Below, in pieces: positions 15,170 to 25,364 of a stretch of 64,000 nucleotides of DNA. Source of the DNA: Utricularia gibba (lineage: Eukaryota > Streptophyta > Magnoliopsida > Lamiales > Lentibulariaceae). The DNA is taken from the NCBI GenBank assembly GCA_002189035.1, contig NEEC01000009.1, positions 2,728,001 through 2,792,000 on the forward strand, given 5' to 3'. The position numbers were made by a program, and so were the translations under genes. The notes beneath the pieces are model-generated. The model did no database searches, was not told the DNA's origin, and saw only the letters and a list, made by a program, of their open reading frames with translations. Every line of letters starts with the position of its first letter. Position 1 is the first letter of the stretch.

Positions 15170-16732
15170 ATGATTACTGTAAAGCGGAAACCTCTCCAGT
15201 TTTACAATATCTTCTCTATTTCGCCGCCATGGATGAGTAGGTGTTTAGCTTCGATTTTCCACCTCGAATCCGAAATTTCGACCTCTTCTCAGCAGGACGG
15301 TGATGTGGAAAGGGTCTTCCACCTAATCACGCTCTCAAGAGATCCACAATCTCTCAAGCGTTCACTGAAATCGTCCCAAATTTTGTTATCCAGTGAGTTG
15401 GTAGACGGAGTCCTGAAGCGATTGCGCTTTTCCCACTCAGACCCACTGGCTGCGCTGGAGTTCTACAAGGTAGCCTCGATGAAAAAGAGTTCTTTTCAAA
15501 CCCCTTATGCTCTGGACACCATGCTCTATATTCTCGGTAGAACCCGCAGATTTGATGAAATGTGGGAGCTTTTGCTTGAAACTAGGAGGAAGGATGAATC
15601 CTTGATAACCCCGAGAACCATACAGGTCGTTTTGGCTAGAATTGCTAAGGTTTCCTCTGTTCAGCGAACCGTTGTATCGTTCAAGAAGTTTAGAAGACTA
15701 GTTCCTGTGTTTGATGTTTCTTGCTATAATGCGTTGTTGAGAACTTTGTGTCAGGAGAAGAGTATGAATGATGCTAGGAACATTTACCATAGTTTAAAGC
15801 ATGAGTTCAGACCAAATCAGCAGACTTTTAATATCTTGTTGTCCGGGTGGAAATCTGCCGAGGATGCAGAGGCATTTTTTGCCGAAATGAAGGAAATGGG
15901 GGTTGACCCAGATATCGTATCTTACAATACTTTAGTGGAAGTTTACTGCAAAGGAAGAGAGATGAAAAAAGCTTATGAAGTGATAGACAAAATGAGGGAT
16001 ACGGGGATGGATTTGGATGTGATCACATATACATCGCTGATTGGAGGATGGGGGTTGGTCGGGCAGCCTGATAAAGCAAAAGAAATTCTGAAGGAGATGA
16101 GGGAATATGGGTGTTACCCTGACGCTGCAGCATACAATGCTGCAATTCGGAACTTTTGCATCGCCAAGAGGATGGGAGATGCTTATTCTCTGATGGAAGA
16201 AATGGCTAGGAATGGGTTGAGCGCCAATGCTACAACTTATAATGTAATACTTCGTTCATTGTACTGGGCTAATGACTTAAAGAGCTCATGGAACTTGTAT
16301 CAAACCATGAGGAAAGCAAGATGCTTGCCAAACACCCAATCATGTATGTTCTTGATCCGAATGATGAGGAGGCAGGAGAAGGTTGATATGGCACTTGAGC
16401 TGTGGAATGATATGATGTATCATGGATTCGGATCCTGCACATTGGTTTCCGATGTGTTATTTGGTTTGCTGTGTGATCTAGGGAAGATTGAGGATGCTGA
16501 GAGGTGCTTCTTGCAAATGTTGGAGAAAGCACAGATACCTAGTCAAGTTGCATTCAGAAGGATCAAGGTTTTGATGGAGCTAGCAGGTAGAAATGAGGCT
16601 CTGTCGAAACTATCAAAGAAAATGTCTGCTCTTATGCCCGGCACCCGGACCAGCCGGACTGATCTTGATGAACCGGAAAGGCCTGTTTCTGATTTCATTA
16701 TGGAGGGGAAATGGAACTCTTGTGACAATTAA
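15170..16732 (+). CDS. Pentatricopeptide repeat protein (P class), probably mitochondrial
   Basis: Single uninterrupted ORF of 520 aa, as usual for intronless plant PPR genes. From about residue 100 to 480 it shows consecutive 35-residue repeats, for example DIVSYNTLVEVYCKGREMKK, DVITYTSLIGGWGLVGQPDK, DAAAYNAAIRNFCIAKRMGD and NATTYNVILRSLYWANDLKS. No E or DYW extension is present, so it belongs to the P class. The N-terminus (MITVKRKPLQFYNIFSISPP) is basic, hydroxylated and poor in acids, which suggests an organelle targeting peptide. A start at the internal Met near residue 22 is also possible. PPR proteins bind specific organelle RNAs; the target cannot be read from this sequence alone. The gene is divergent from SLU7 and convergent with the GH3 gene (106 bp between stops). 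Confidence 0.92.
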   Translation: MITVKRKPLQFYNIFSISPPWMSRCLASIFHLESEISTSSQQDGDVERVFHLITLSRDPQSLKRSLKSSQILLSSELVDGVLKRLRFSHSDPLAALEFYKVASMKKSSFQTPYALDTMLYILGRTRRFDEMWELLLETRRKDESLITPRTIQVVLARIAKVSSVQRTVVSFKKFRRLVPVFDVSCYNALLRTLCQEKSMNDARNIYHSLKHEFRPNQQTFNILLSGWKSAEDAEAFFAEMKEMGVDPDIVSYNTLVEVYCKGREMKKAYEVIDKMRDTGMDLDVITYTSLIGGWGLVGQPDKAKEILKEMREYGCYPDAAAYNAAIRNFCIAKRMGDAYSLMEEMARNGLSANATTYNVILRSLYWANDLKSSWNLYQTMRKARCLPNTQSCMFLIRMMRRQEKVDMALELWNDMMYHGFGSCTLVSDVLFGLLCDLGKIEDAERCFLQMLEKAQIPSQVAFRRIKVLMELAGRNEALSKLSKKMSALMPGTRTSRTDLDEPERPVSDFIMEGKWNSCDN

Positions 16733-16838
16733 GACACCCCTCGTTTTTTTCTTTGAAAGGATTGTTGTCATACATAGAAGGCCAATACAAATCCATCTCC
16801 GCAACGACTTAGTTCAGTTTACAAGTTCAAAACAATCT

Positions 16839-19458
16839 TCAACTCTGCTTCCTTGGCTCAGTGGTTAGACCGAAGCCAAAGGCAAAGAGGGGATCATAGT
16901 GAGGATCTCCGACGTTCATTGGAAGTTGGTCCACTGATCGGAACCATGTTCTAGCCAGCTTTCCGGTAAAGCCATGATCCCCGAATAGAGCGTCAGTAAC
17001 ACCCTGCCCTTCTGTTCCCGGAAGCCAAGCTGCCACCAGCGCATCTATTTGATCAACATATGGCTGCATCACCACAGGCCGGCCAGAAACCACAACCACT
17101 GCACATGGAACGGCGCCGCAAACCGTTGTGATGATGCTGGGACCAGGCCCAGCCAAAGTCAAGTTGGTGCTGTCTCCGTACATTTCTGCATATGGGACCT
17201 CACCCACCACAACAATGGCGTAGGAGAATCCATTCGTCTTGACGAAGTTCTGGTCCGGGTTCTCATTGTATATGACCTGAGTTGAGGGGTCTACTGCTGT
17301 TTTGACTGCGCTTAAGATGGTTGTTCCTACAAATGAGCTTTCACGTTAATATCATGTTTAAAAACCCAAGTGCGCTCATTCCCTTCTCAAAAGCTACAAC
17401 TTACCAACAGTAAGATCATTCCCTACAACACCCTGCCACTCGATGGTCCATCCCCCACATTGGTATCCAAGATTATCAGCATGTGTTCCAGCAACTAGAA
17501 TCTTGGGAGCTTTCTTTGGCAGGGGAAGCAACGGGTGATTCGGATTCTTCCCGTTTTTCAGTAAAACGAGTGATTTTCTTACAGCTTCTCTAGCCAAATT
17601 TCTATGTTCCTGTCAAGAAAAGAACCATTTTTAGTTCATAGCTACCGGCAGAAACTTAGACATGAAGTGGCAGATGAATAACCTGGCTACCGAGTTGATT
17701 TACAAGACTTAAATCTGCAATGGGGTTCTCAAAAAGTCCATGACAAACTTCACCCTCAAAATCCTCTTAACAGCATCATCTATTCTACTCATGGGAATGA
17801 TGTTCCTCTTCACTTGGGATGTCAGTTCATCTATGAATTCTTTGAAGTTCTCTGGGACCATAATCTGCACGAGTTGAGCCAAAAGTCATGAAAAGATGGT
17901 TGGTTACTTTGATTGAACACAAGTCAACGGCTACCCGCATTAGAGAATGATGTAATTCAAGAACTAACCATGTCAATTCCAGCAAGAACTCCCGCTTGCA
18001 CTGAATACGAGTAGTTCACATGGGGTGGATTTGTGATCCTATCAATGCCTTGCCAATCCGAAATGACGAAGCCCTGAAAACCATGAAGTAAGTCATTCGA
18101 TTCAACAGTCTCTGTTCTGAACAGGATAACAAAATGAATTCAGTGAATCACTCCTAAGCAAGGACACTAGTTTCATCTTCAACTACAGATCTATCTGTTT
18201 TTTTATGAGTCAAAAAAAGATGCCTTACCCTGAACCTCAGCTTGTTTTTGAGGAACCCCGTGACAAGATTTTGGTTAGCATGCATTTTTAGGCCATTCCA
18301 GCTGGAATACGACACCATAACCGTAGCAACGCCCTTGCTAATCGCGTCAAAATATGCAGGCATATGGATGTTCAGCAATCCTTTGAAGTCGATCACCGTG
18401 TTGTTCTCATCAACTCCTCGGACTGTACCTCCATCTCCCACAAAATGTTTTGCACAAGCCGCCACTCTTGTTCTTGTTAAACCAGAAATGCTGTGTCAAT
18501 AACTAAAAGCAAGTACAAAAGTCCCATGAATCAGATATCAAATTGACTCATACTTTCCAGAAACAAAGGGGACACCCTTGGGTGAGTTAGCAGGGAGATC
18601 ACCCTGTAAACCAGGAATGATCTCTGTCATTTGTTGCACTATACTATGATCTTCGCTGTAGCTCTCATAGCAACGACCCCATCTTGGATCACGGCAAACC
18701 TTTTACAAACAAGAAGCAGAAGCATGAAAAACGTAAATAAGGCTGCAAATCTTGAAAATTAAACAAGTTATCTTACCGCAATGCATGGAGCAAAGGCGTA
18801 AGGAATTCCAGTGGCCCTAACTTCTAAAGCAGTAGCAGCTCCAATTCTTCTTAGAAGTTCAGGATCCCTGCATACGAACCATCATCAAAGCCGGTCCTAG
18901 TTAACCCTGTAAGAAATGGTATCGTGCCAGGAACAATCAGCATACCTGGTAACACCAAGTCCAACATTGTGTGGAAAGATTGTTGCCTTGTACACATTGT
19001 TGTGGCCATGAACCGCATCAATGCCGTAAATCATGGGAATCCCAAGCCTCGTCGAAAGAGAACCCCTTTGAAGGTCATTCACCATATTCACCCAAGCCTC
19101 AGCAGACGCTTTAGGAGCAGGAACGCTACCTCCTCCACTCAACACGCTCCCTGGCACCAAAAAGAAATAACATTAGCCATACGATAATCAACCGTCATCG
19201 CTTCAAAACACAACAAAGGAAACAAGAAAGAAAAAGGCGGACCAATGAAATAGTTTTTCATAACATCAGGAGTAGCTATGTTCCTCTCAATCTGTGTCAT
19301 CTGCCCAATTTTTTCTTCAATACTCATTCTATCCATCAAATCTTTGATTCTGACATTCAACGGCTGTCTGGGGTCTTTGTATTTCAAGTACTCCCTTCAA
19401 CAAAGCCAGCCCACAAACACAAAACCACCACCAAAAACACAGATCTCAACCACCCCAT
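16839..19458 (-). CDS. GH3 beta-glucan exohydrolase / beta-glucosidase-like, secreted
   Basis: Cell-wall glycosidase of the plant ExoI-type GH3 group. Exons: 19243-19458 (an alternative ATG at 19476 adds MWTDLK), 18946-19150, 18777-18867, 18554-18699, 18229-18472, 17969-18073, 17683-17864, 17405-17609, 16839-17326. The signal peptide is [19 protein letters not shown]. Active-site features: the nucleophile Asp in [11 protein letters not shown] (start of the 17969-18073 exon) and the likely acid/base Glu in [13 protein letters not shown] (last exon). [20 protein letters not shown] and [11 protein letters not shown] are also typical. Two single-base deletions break the frame: CCC at 19393-19395 (GGG on the coding strand, before EYLKYKDP) and CC at 17738-17739 (before GLFENPLADLSL-type sequence). 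With both repaired the protein is about 627 aa, the family length. As printed, it would be a pseudogene. Confidence 0.9.
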
Positions 19459-19476
19459 CTTCAGATCCGTCCACAT

Positions 19477-20445
19477 TGTCCCTCCAATCCAAAACCCTGC
19501 ACAAAAAAACCCCAATAATAATTTTAAAAAAAACCCACACTTGGCTCCCCAAACCTCAGTTGCGCACAAAAAAGAAAGCAAAACTTCACCAGTTGAGAGA
19601 ACAAAATCCTGAATGAGCAAAGAGCGTCGGGTTCTGGGAGGTGAATGCCTCTTTCTCCGACTGCGTGGGTGGGGAGGGAGGGATGGTGGTACCGTGAGCA
19701 GCGGGTGAACGGTTAAGCCTTAAGTACACCACATCACCAGACAGGGAGAGATGACACCATCTTCTCGGGTTTGGGACCCATAACGCAACGGATAGATTTG
19801 TATTAATTTAATTGTATTATCCTAATTTTCAAATTTCAAATCCCTTGCGTCTTGCATTTTATTATTTTATTAACCAAATAAAGCATATGCATAGTAAAAG
19901 GGACCAATGAAAAAATTCCATATTTTTTTAAATTTCGGGTTAATTTCAAAATTATTTTATTTTAAAATTTATCTCGATAAAGTTAAAAATAGTGTAATTT
20001 TATTTAAAAATATTATTTAAATGTAATTAAATACTATCTTATATTTAAGTATTTAGCTACCAAATATACCCTTGGTGATTTGTGTAAGATCTTGACATTT
20101 TACATTTTCATTGTATTTCTTGTTCAATTGAAAGTTTCATTAAATCAGTTTTTTTATATAATTTACGAAAATAAGAAGAAAAAAATAAGCATTTTAATTA
20201 AATTATGGGGAAATTGTTAATATATTATCCATTTGACCTGTTCCGTTAAGTTTGACGGATTCCGTCAGGGAACATAGACTTGTCTGAATCAATCAAATCA
20301 ACCCCAAATTAATGAAGGACGAGGGGCAGAACGAAATTCAAATGCACCTATTCTCAACCAAAATGCAAATAATAGAACTACAGGGTAAATAATGGGAATA
20401 ATGAAAATAAATAAGTGAAAGAACGAGGGGCAGAATAAAATATTC
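19477..20445. other. Intergenic: GH3 5' region, then AT-rich spacer
   Basis: The first 250 bp probably contain the GH3 5' UTR and proximal promoter. From 19800 to 20200 the DNA is very AT-rich with no ORF or repeat of note. Confidence 0.5.
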
Positions 20446-20682
20446 TTAAAGAGAACGAAGAATTTCCCGCGGATTCCCGGCCTGGGAAGAATACCAATCC
20501 CAAGTTCTGTTTCTGAAGGAAACATTCTCATCATTTGCTTCTTCTTCAAACTTCCTTAATGCACTTCTATCACTTTTCCTGTTCCGATGATCCCAAAGAA
20601 AAGCATCATTCGCCTTCATATATCCCTCTGATTCGTTCCCAACTTCAGCACTAGCAATCTCTGCCAGCATTTGTCCAATCAT
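20446..20682 (-). CDS. Possible small protein gene, head-to-head with the AsnRS-like gene
   Basis: Minus-strand ORF of 78 aa from the ATG at 20682 (MIGQMLAEIASAEVGNE...), ending ...SSQAGNPREILRSL; an upstream in-frame ATG at 20727 would add 15 aa. The composition is protein-like (charged, with a WDHRNRKSDRSALRKFEEEA segment) rather than the low-complexity look of the neighbouring spacer. No family was recognised. Its ATG and the ATG of the plus-strand gene lie within the same CATG at 20680-20683. It may be genuine or a chance ORF in the partner's promoter; only expression or conservation would decide. Confidence 0.35.
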   Translation of the reverse strand: MIGQMLAEIASAEVGNESEGYMKANDAFLWDHRNRKSDRSALRKFEEEANDENVSFRNRTWDWYSSQAGNPREILRSL

Positions 20683-23212
20683 GGAGTTCAATGGAGAAGC
20701 CCCTTTAACGCCTTCAAAGTACTCCAAAAGGGTTGTCGTGAAAACTATTCTAGATTCTGAAAATGGAGGCTTGGGTTTGATTGGAAAGAGGGTCGTTGTA
20801 GGTGGATGGGTGAAGTCATCTCGGGAATTCAGGAAGGAGGTCGGGCCGGTGGCTCCTCCGGTTGCCGGAGAGTTAAAAGATGGAGTGAAGAAGGATATTC
20901 AGAATACGTTGCATTTTTTTAAGTCGCTTATGAGAGCATTGGGTGGGGATCAGCGAGTGTGGGAGAAGAAACTCGATCCGATTCCACCAAAAGTTTCCCT
21001 GCCACAGCCGTCGGTTTCGATTTTGCATATTAGCGATGGATCTGGGGTGTCAACTTTGCAGGTTTAGTAGAACAATTTCACTTCAATAGCTGCGATTTTA
21101 CATATTGCTACCGTTTTTGGAGTTGGGATTTATCCAAGTCTATGTTTTTTTTGTCTAAATGGTAGAATGTAGGAGTTTTCCTGGTCAGGATGTTTATGTG
21201 CAGATGATGCTCCCTGATATCATGTCCTATCGAATTTTGTGTGTTTATTTGTTAAACAAAAGTGGTGAATTCTCCTTTTGTGTGATGGTGGATCCATCAG
21301 GTTATTGTGGATTCAACATTGGCTTCTCCAGTTCAAGTAATGCCTACGGGCACATCCATATTAGTCGAGGGCGTACTACAAAAACCATCTCTACAGGGTA
21401 AAGAAACCATTGAAGTTAAAGCAGAGAGCATTCTTCATCTTGGCACAGCTGATCAGGAAAGGTATCCATTGTCAAGGAAGCGTTTACCACTGGAATCGTT
21501 GAGGGATTTCACTTATTTCCGAGCACGAACCACCACGGTGAATGATCCATTTCATTTTTTTCTGATGAGGGCCTGTTAGTTACCATTTTGCAAAATGGAG
21601 AGGAGTCTTTGTTTCTTGGCAGGTAGCATCCGTGATGAGGATGAGAAGTGCACTAACACATCCTACTCACGCATTCTTCAGAGAAAACGGATTCCTTCAT
21701 GTTCAAATACCTATAATCACTGGCGTTGATTGTGAAGGATTTGGAGACATTTTCCAAGTGACTAGCCTTCTTGGTAAGGAGAGAGTTGAACGTAAAGGAA
21801 AAGGGATTGATCTTGGAAGAGTGAAGGCTGCTATCCAAGAAAAGGGAAGGAAAATCAACGAACTAAAGAGAAACGAGAGCAACAGGGAAGCTCTAGCTGC
21901 TGCAGTTCAGGACCTTAGAAAAACAAATGATCTTGCATCATTGATGGAAGCTGAAGACAGGAAACATTCTGAAAACTCTTATACTAATGAAAGAGATGTT
22001 GATTTCTCCCAAGATTTCTTTTCTTGCAGGGCATTTCTATCTGTTTCTGGTATGCTGCATCTGGGGAGTTATGCATCTGCTTTCGGAAACGTATACTCTT
22101 TCGGTCCGAGATTCCGGCGCAACAAATCGGATTCAAAGAAACTGTTGGCTGAGATGTGGATGGCAGAGCTTGTGATGGCTTTCTCAGAACTAGAGGTTCT
22201 CCATGCTTCCTAATTGTTGCCTCTGTTCTTTTCCTCTGCAAAATATTAAGGCCATATGATCTCTATGCTTACTGTTTGTTTCAACCTTTTTGATGCAACA
22301 ACAGGACTCCATGGAATGCGCACAGGACTTCCTGAAGTTCATCTGCAAATGGACTCTAGAGAACTGCAAAGAAGATCTAAAGTTTCTATCTAAGCGTGTT
22401 GATAATCAAATCGTGGCTCGTCTTCAAATGATCATAAACGTTCCATTTGAAAAGGTTTCATACACAGAAGCAGTTGAGGCTCTGAAAAAGGTTCTACTTC
22501 ATCCTTCTCTCCCAGAAATTGACAAAAGAAAATGCTCTGCATACACCTGATTTTGTTCTACTTGAGTTCAGCATCTCACTGAAAGAGGGAATGAACCGCA
22601 GTTTGAATGGGGTAATCTTTTGAGGGAAGAACATGAAAGGTAACAGAAGAATAAAGCCATAGATGCATCATTCCTTCACTTACAACCCCTTCTCTAATGG
22701 CAGGTACATCGCAGATGAGATATACAAGAAGCCAGTCATCGTCTACAACTATCCAAAAGGGGTGAAGCCATTCTATGTTGCTTTGAACGAAGATGGCAAA
22801 ACAGCTGCAGCATTTGATATGATCATTCCAAAGGTAAAGTTTTTCATGGAACATCATTCATTTTTCAACTGGAAAACTGTAACTCTTCCTCATATACTCA
22901 GGTTGGAACTCTGATAAGAGGAAGCCGACTTGAAGAGCGGTTCGATGTGTTGAGTACGAGGTACAAATTTCTAAGACCAGTGAGACCAAAAAAAAAGCAA
23001 GTTATGTAGGTCACAGTTGCTCTTGCAGGATTAGGGAATCAGGACTTGAAAGGCAGCAGTACGAATGGTATCTTGATCTTCATAGACATGGAGCTGTTAA
23101 ATCTTCTGGATTCAGCTTCTCATTCGATGCGTTCGTCCTATATGCTACGGGACTCAATGATCTTAGAGATGCAGTCCCATTTCCCAGAAGCTTGGGAAAA
23201 CTGAACAACTGA
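20681..23212 (+). CDS. Asparaginyl-tRNA synthetase-like protein (cytoplasmic 2 type) with degenerate active-site motifs
   Basis: Class II aaRS of the AsnRS family, close to plant SYNC2. Eight exons: 20681-21061, 21301-21537, 21623-22195, 22305-22490, 22572-22639, 22704-22833, 22902-22960, 23029-23212, giving 605 aa with all phases consistent. An OB-type anticodon-binding part is at the N-terminus. A helical WHEP-like insertion (about residues 272-320, from RVKAAIQEKGRKINELKRN) interrupts the catalytic core, as in SYNC2. Conserved stretches include HPTHAFFRENGFLHVQIPII, KKPVIVYNYPKGVKPFY and YEWYLDL. However, motif 2 reads FRRNKSDSKKLLAEMW (about residue 370), where active enzymes have FRAE...RHLAEFW. 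Motif 3 reads GFSFSFDAFVLYATGL (about 572), where active enzymes have GxGxGxER. The ATP-binding Glu and Arg are therefore absent. The reading frame is intact and all introns have GT-AG ends, so this is not an obvious pseudogene; a non-catalytic role is inferred. Confidence 0.85.
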
Positions 23213-23352
23213 GCTAGAAGAAAAACAATGAGATTTACATATGTTGCTCTCGTTCAACTTATTGAACTATGTAGATAACAGTCCCCAGAAGGGGGGGCTG
23301 TGTGTACAGTGAAAGCTAAACCATATAATCAAACAGTAGTTCTTCAGTGCTG

Positions 23353-24126
23353 CTAAGCAGTAATCAAATTGTAGTGCTTCACAGAGTTGAAACTGGAGTT
23401 CTGCTTATCAACAGGGAAGTAAAATGGATAGAGTTCATATCTAACATAGCAGCTGCCATACAGAACTCTGCATCCTCTCTTGTTGTTGCAAACTGTTGGA
23501 AAGTTGCTCACCGCAGTCGACACACACTGAGCGCAGCTCAATGCCGACAAATCCCGGGTGCATTGCGCCAAAGCATACAGCACAATGAAGGGTGAAAGAT
23601 CAGTCTTCCCCTTTCCAAGTCCCTTGCTTGCAGGCTTCACAGCCTGAGAGCTAACTTGCCTTATCAGAGCACCAAGTTTTCTGTTGAAGGTATCCGGGTC
23701 GGTGACATCCGCAACGTTGTACAAGTAGAGCCCAGTTGTGTCGACTTGTCCGAAGAAATCCATATTGCTGTACCTCAAGAAGCAGAAATCATACCATACT
23801 CTTGCATCAGCCTGGTTTGCACACTGCCTGCTTGCATTCCTCGCCGCGTCGTTGATGCAAGAGGAGCACGTCTCCGCATCGACATCGCCCCTGCATTGAG
23901 CAAGGCCATAGATTCGGTCTCCACCGGTGCCTTCCGAAGTTGCAATGTAGCCATTCTGGATAGTTCCCGAGACCAATCTTGGTAACAGGATTTCAATATT
24001 TCTTGACGCTTGGCCACCAACTGGTGTACCGCAGGTGCGATAGACAGGATCAGATGACTGCGCCAAGCAACATTTGAAAGACAGCAAGGGAAGAAGAAGA
24101 AGAAGGAGAAAAGGTGGCAACTTCAT
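23353..24126 (-). CDS. Cysteine-rich repeat secretory protein (two DUF26/Gnk2 domains), CRRSP55-like
   Basis: Intronless ORF of 257 aa starting at the Met just before a strong signal peptide (MKLPPFLLLLLLPLL); the longer ATG at 24162 adds an unlikely 12-residue leader. Two DUF26 domains each contain C-x8-C-x2-C: CRGDVDAETCSSC in the first and CTRDLSALSCAQC in the second, with supporting Cys in WYDFCFLRYSN and GSCYVRYELYPFY. There is no transmembrane segment or kinase domain, so it is a secreted apoplastic protein rather than a plasmodesmal PDLP or a CRK. Family members are carbohydrate- or defence-related, but the precise function is unknown. The gene is convergent with the AsnRS-like gene, with 140 bp between stops. 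Confidence 0.9.
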   Translation of the reverse strand: MKLPPFLLLLLLPLLSFKCCLAQSSDPVYRTCGTPVGGQASRNIEILLPRLVSGTIQNGYIATSEGTGGDRIYGLAQCRGDVDAETCSSCINDAARNASRQCANQADARVWYDFCFLRYSNMDFFGQVDTTGLYLYNVADVTDPDTFNRKLGALIRQVSSQAVKPASKGLGKGKTDLSPFIVLYALAQCTRDLSALSCAQCVSTAVSNFPTVCNNKRGCRVLYGSCYVRYELYPFYFPVDKQNSSFNSVKHYNLITA

Positions 24127-25364
24127 GGTTGAAGATGAGTGAACGATCCCATGAAGCAACAAGCAAACTTATAGAACCGTTGTTTCACTTGCAGCAGCAA
24201 TTGTTGACCAGAAAATGGATACTTTTCAAACTTCAACGTAGATTATGGAGCACGACAGACATTAATGCGTTTGAACACCAAGTTTTGCTGACTTGGTGGG
24301 ATGTTACCAGAATGGCACCACGAAGAAGTCTGTAATGGGCATCCATGATGTTTATCATCCACAAGAAGAACCCAAAATAGAGATTCTTCCAAGACAATGA
24401 CCCAAATATTCAAAATACAGACTGAGTAACAGACAAATGGAGCACTCTCACAGTTGTCGACACGTTGAAGGCAGCTCCAACCCCACTTAACTTAAACGGC
24501 CAATGGCTTCCCATATAGAGCTTTTCAAGTCAAAACGATGATTGGGTCGACACCCGCAAGCAATGGACATCTTTCCCTAGTTGTCCTAATCCAACGTCTA
24601 GAACAAGTCAAAGAGTTTCCTTTCTTTTTCTCTTGGAGAAAATATTAATTTGATTAGATATTGAAAAAATCACGAAAATTTCATAATATCCTCAAATTAT
24701 TTAAGTGCTATAATATTTTATTTTTCTTACCTCATAATTTTCTTATTAGTGCAATGAATTTTTAAATAACATTATAATGGAATGTAAAATACATATTTTT
24801 TGAACAGTAACAAAGTTTAGCAATAATCGGTTTCATATTTAGATTAATCATTTTTCATCGTAAAATTGTGAAAAATGAATCCGTTTACGACTTCTTGGTT
24901 TAATTGTATAAATTTCTAAGAACAATCCAAACATTAATCCACAATCTCCTAAAAACATCGATTTTATGCTAAAAAAATAGTGAATTTTATTTTTTTTATT
25001 GGGAAAAAATATTAAAAAGATTACCAATTTGGTACCTTGAGTTCTTTTTATTACTATTTCAGCCGTATAACCGTGTTCACTGAAGCCCAGGTGACGGCAT
25101 GGCCCGATAGCTACACACTATTTACGAAGCGTATGATTAAAGATAAATAATGTAAATTCTAATAATTATAAACATATTACCAAATTTAATCATATGTAAA
25201 TAATAAATTAAAAAAATGAAAAATTAGTCGCTAAATTTTTTTCTTACGTGTAAAATCTAATATTTATTTTGGTGATCAAATAGATAATTGCAAAACTGAA
25301 TTAAAAAAAAAAGCAGGAAAATGAACTCGGAATAAGCTCGTATGGGAGGAGTACAAAAATTTAA
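24127..25364. other. Intergenic spacer
   Basis: About 500 bp of moderate composition upstream of the DUF26 gene (promoter), followed by strongly AT-rich DNA from 24640 to 25330. No gene, repeat family or RNA gene was recognised. Confidence 0.6.

Noticed and set aside
16849-16870. A-box-like word TGGCTCAGTGG suggesting a tRNA gene
   Set aside because: It lies in the last exon of the GH3 gene, no B box (GGTTCGANNCC) follows at the right distance, and no cloverleaf can be drawn.
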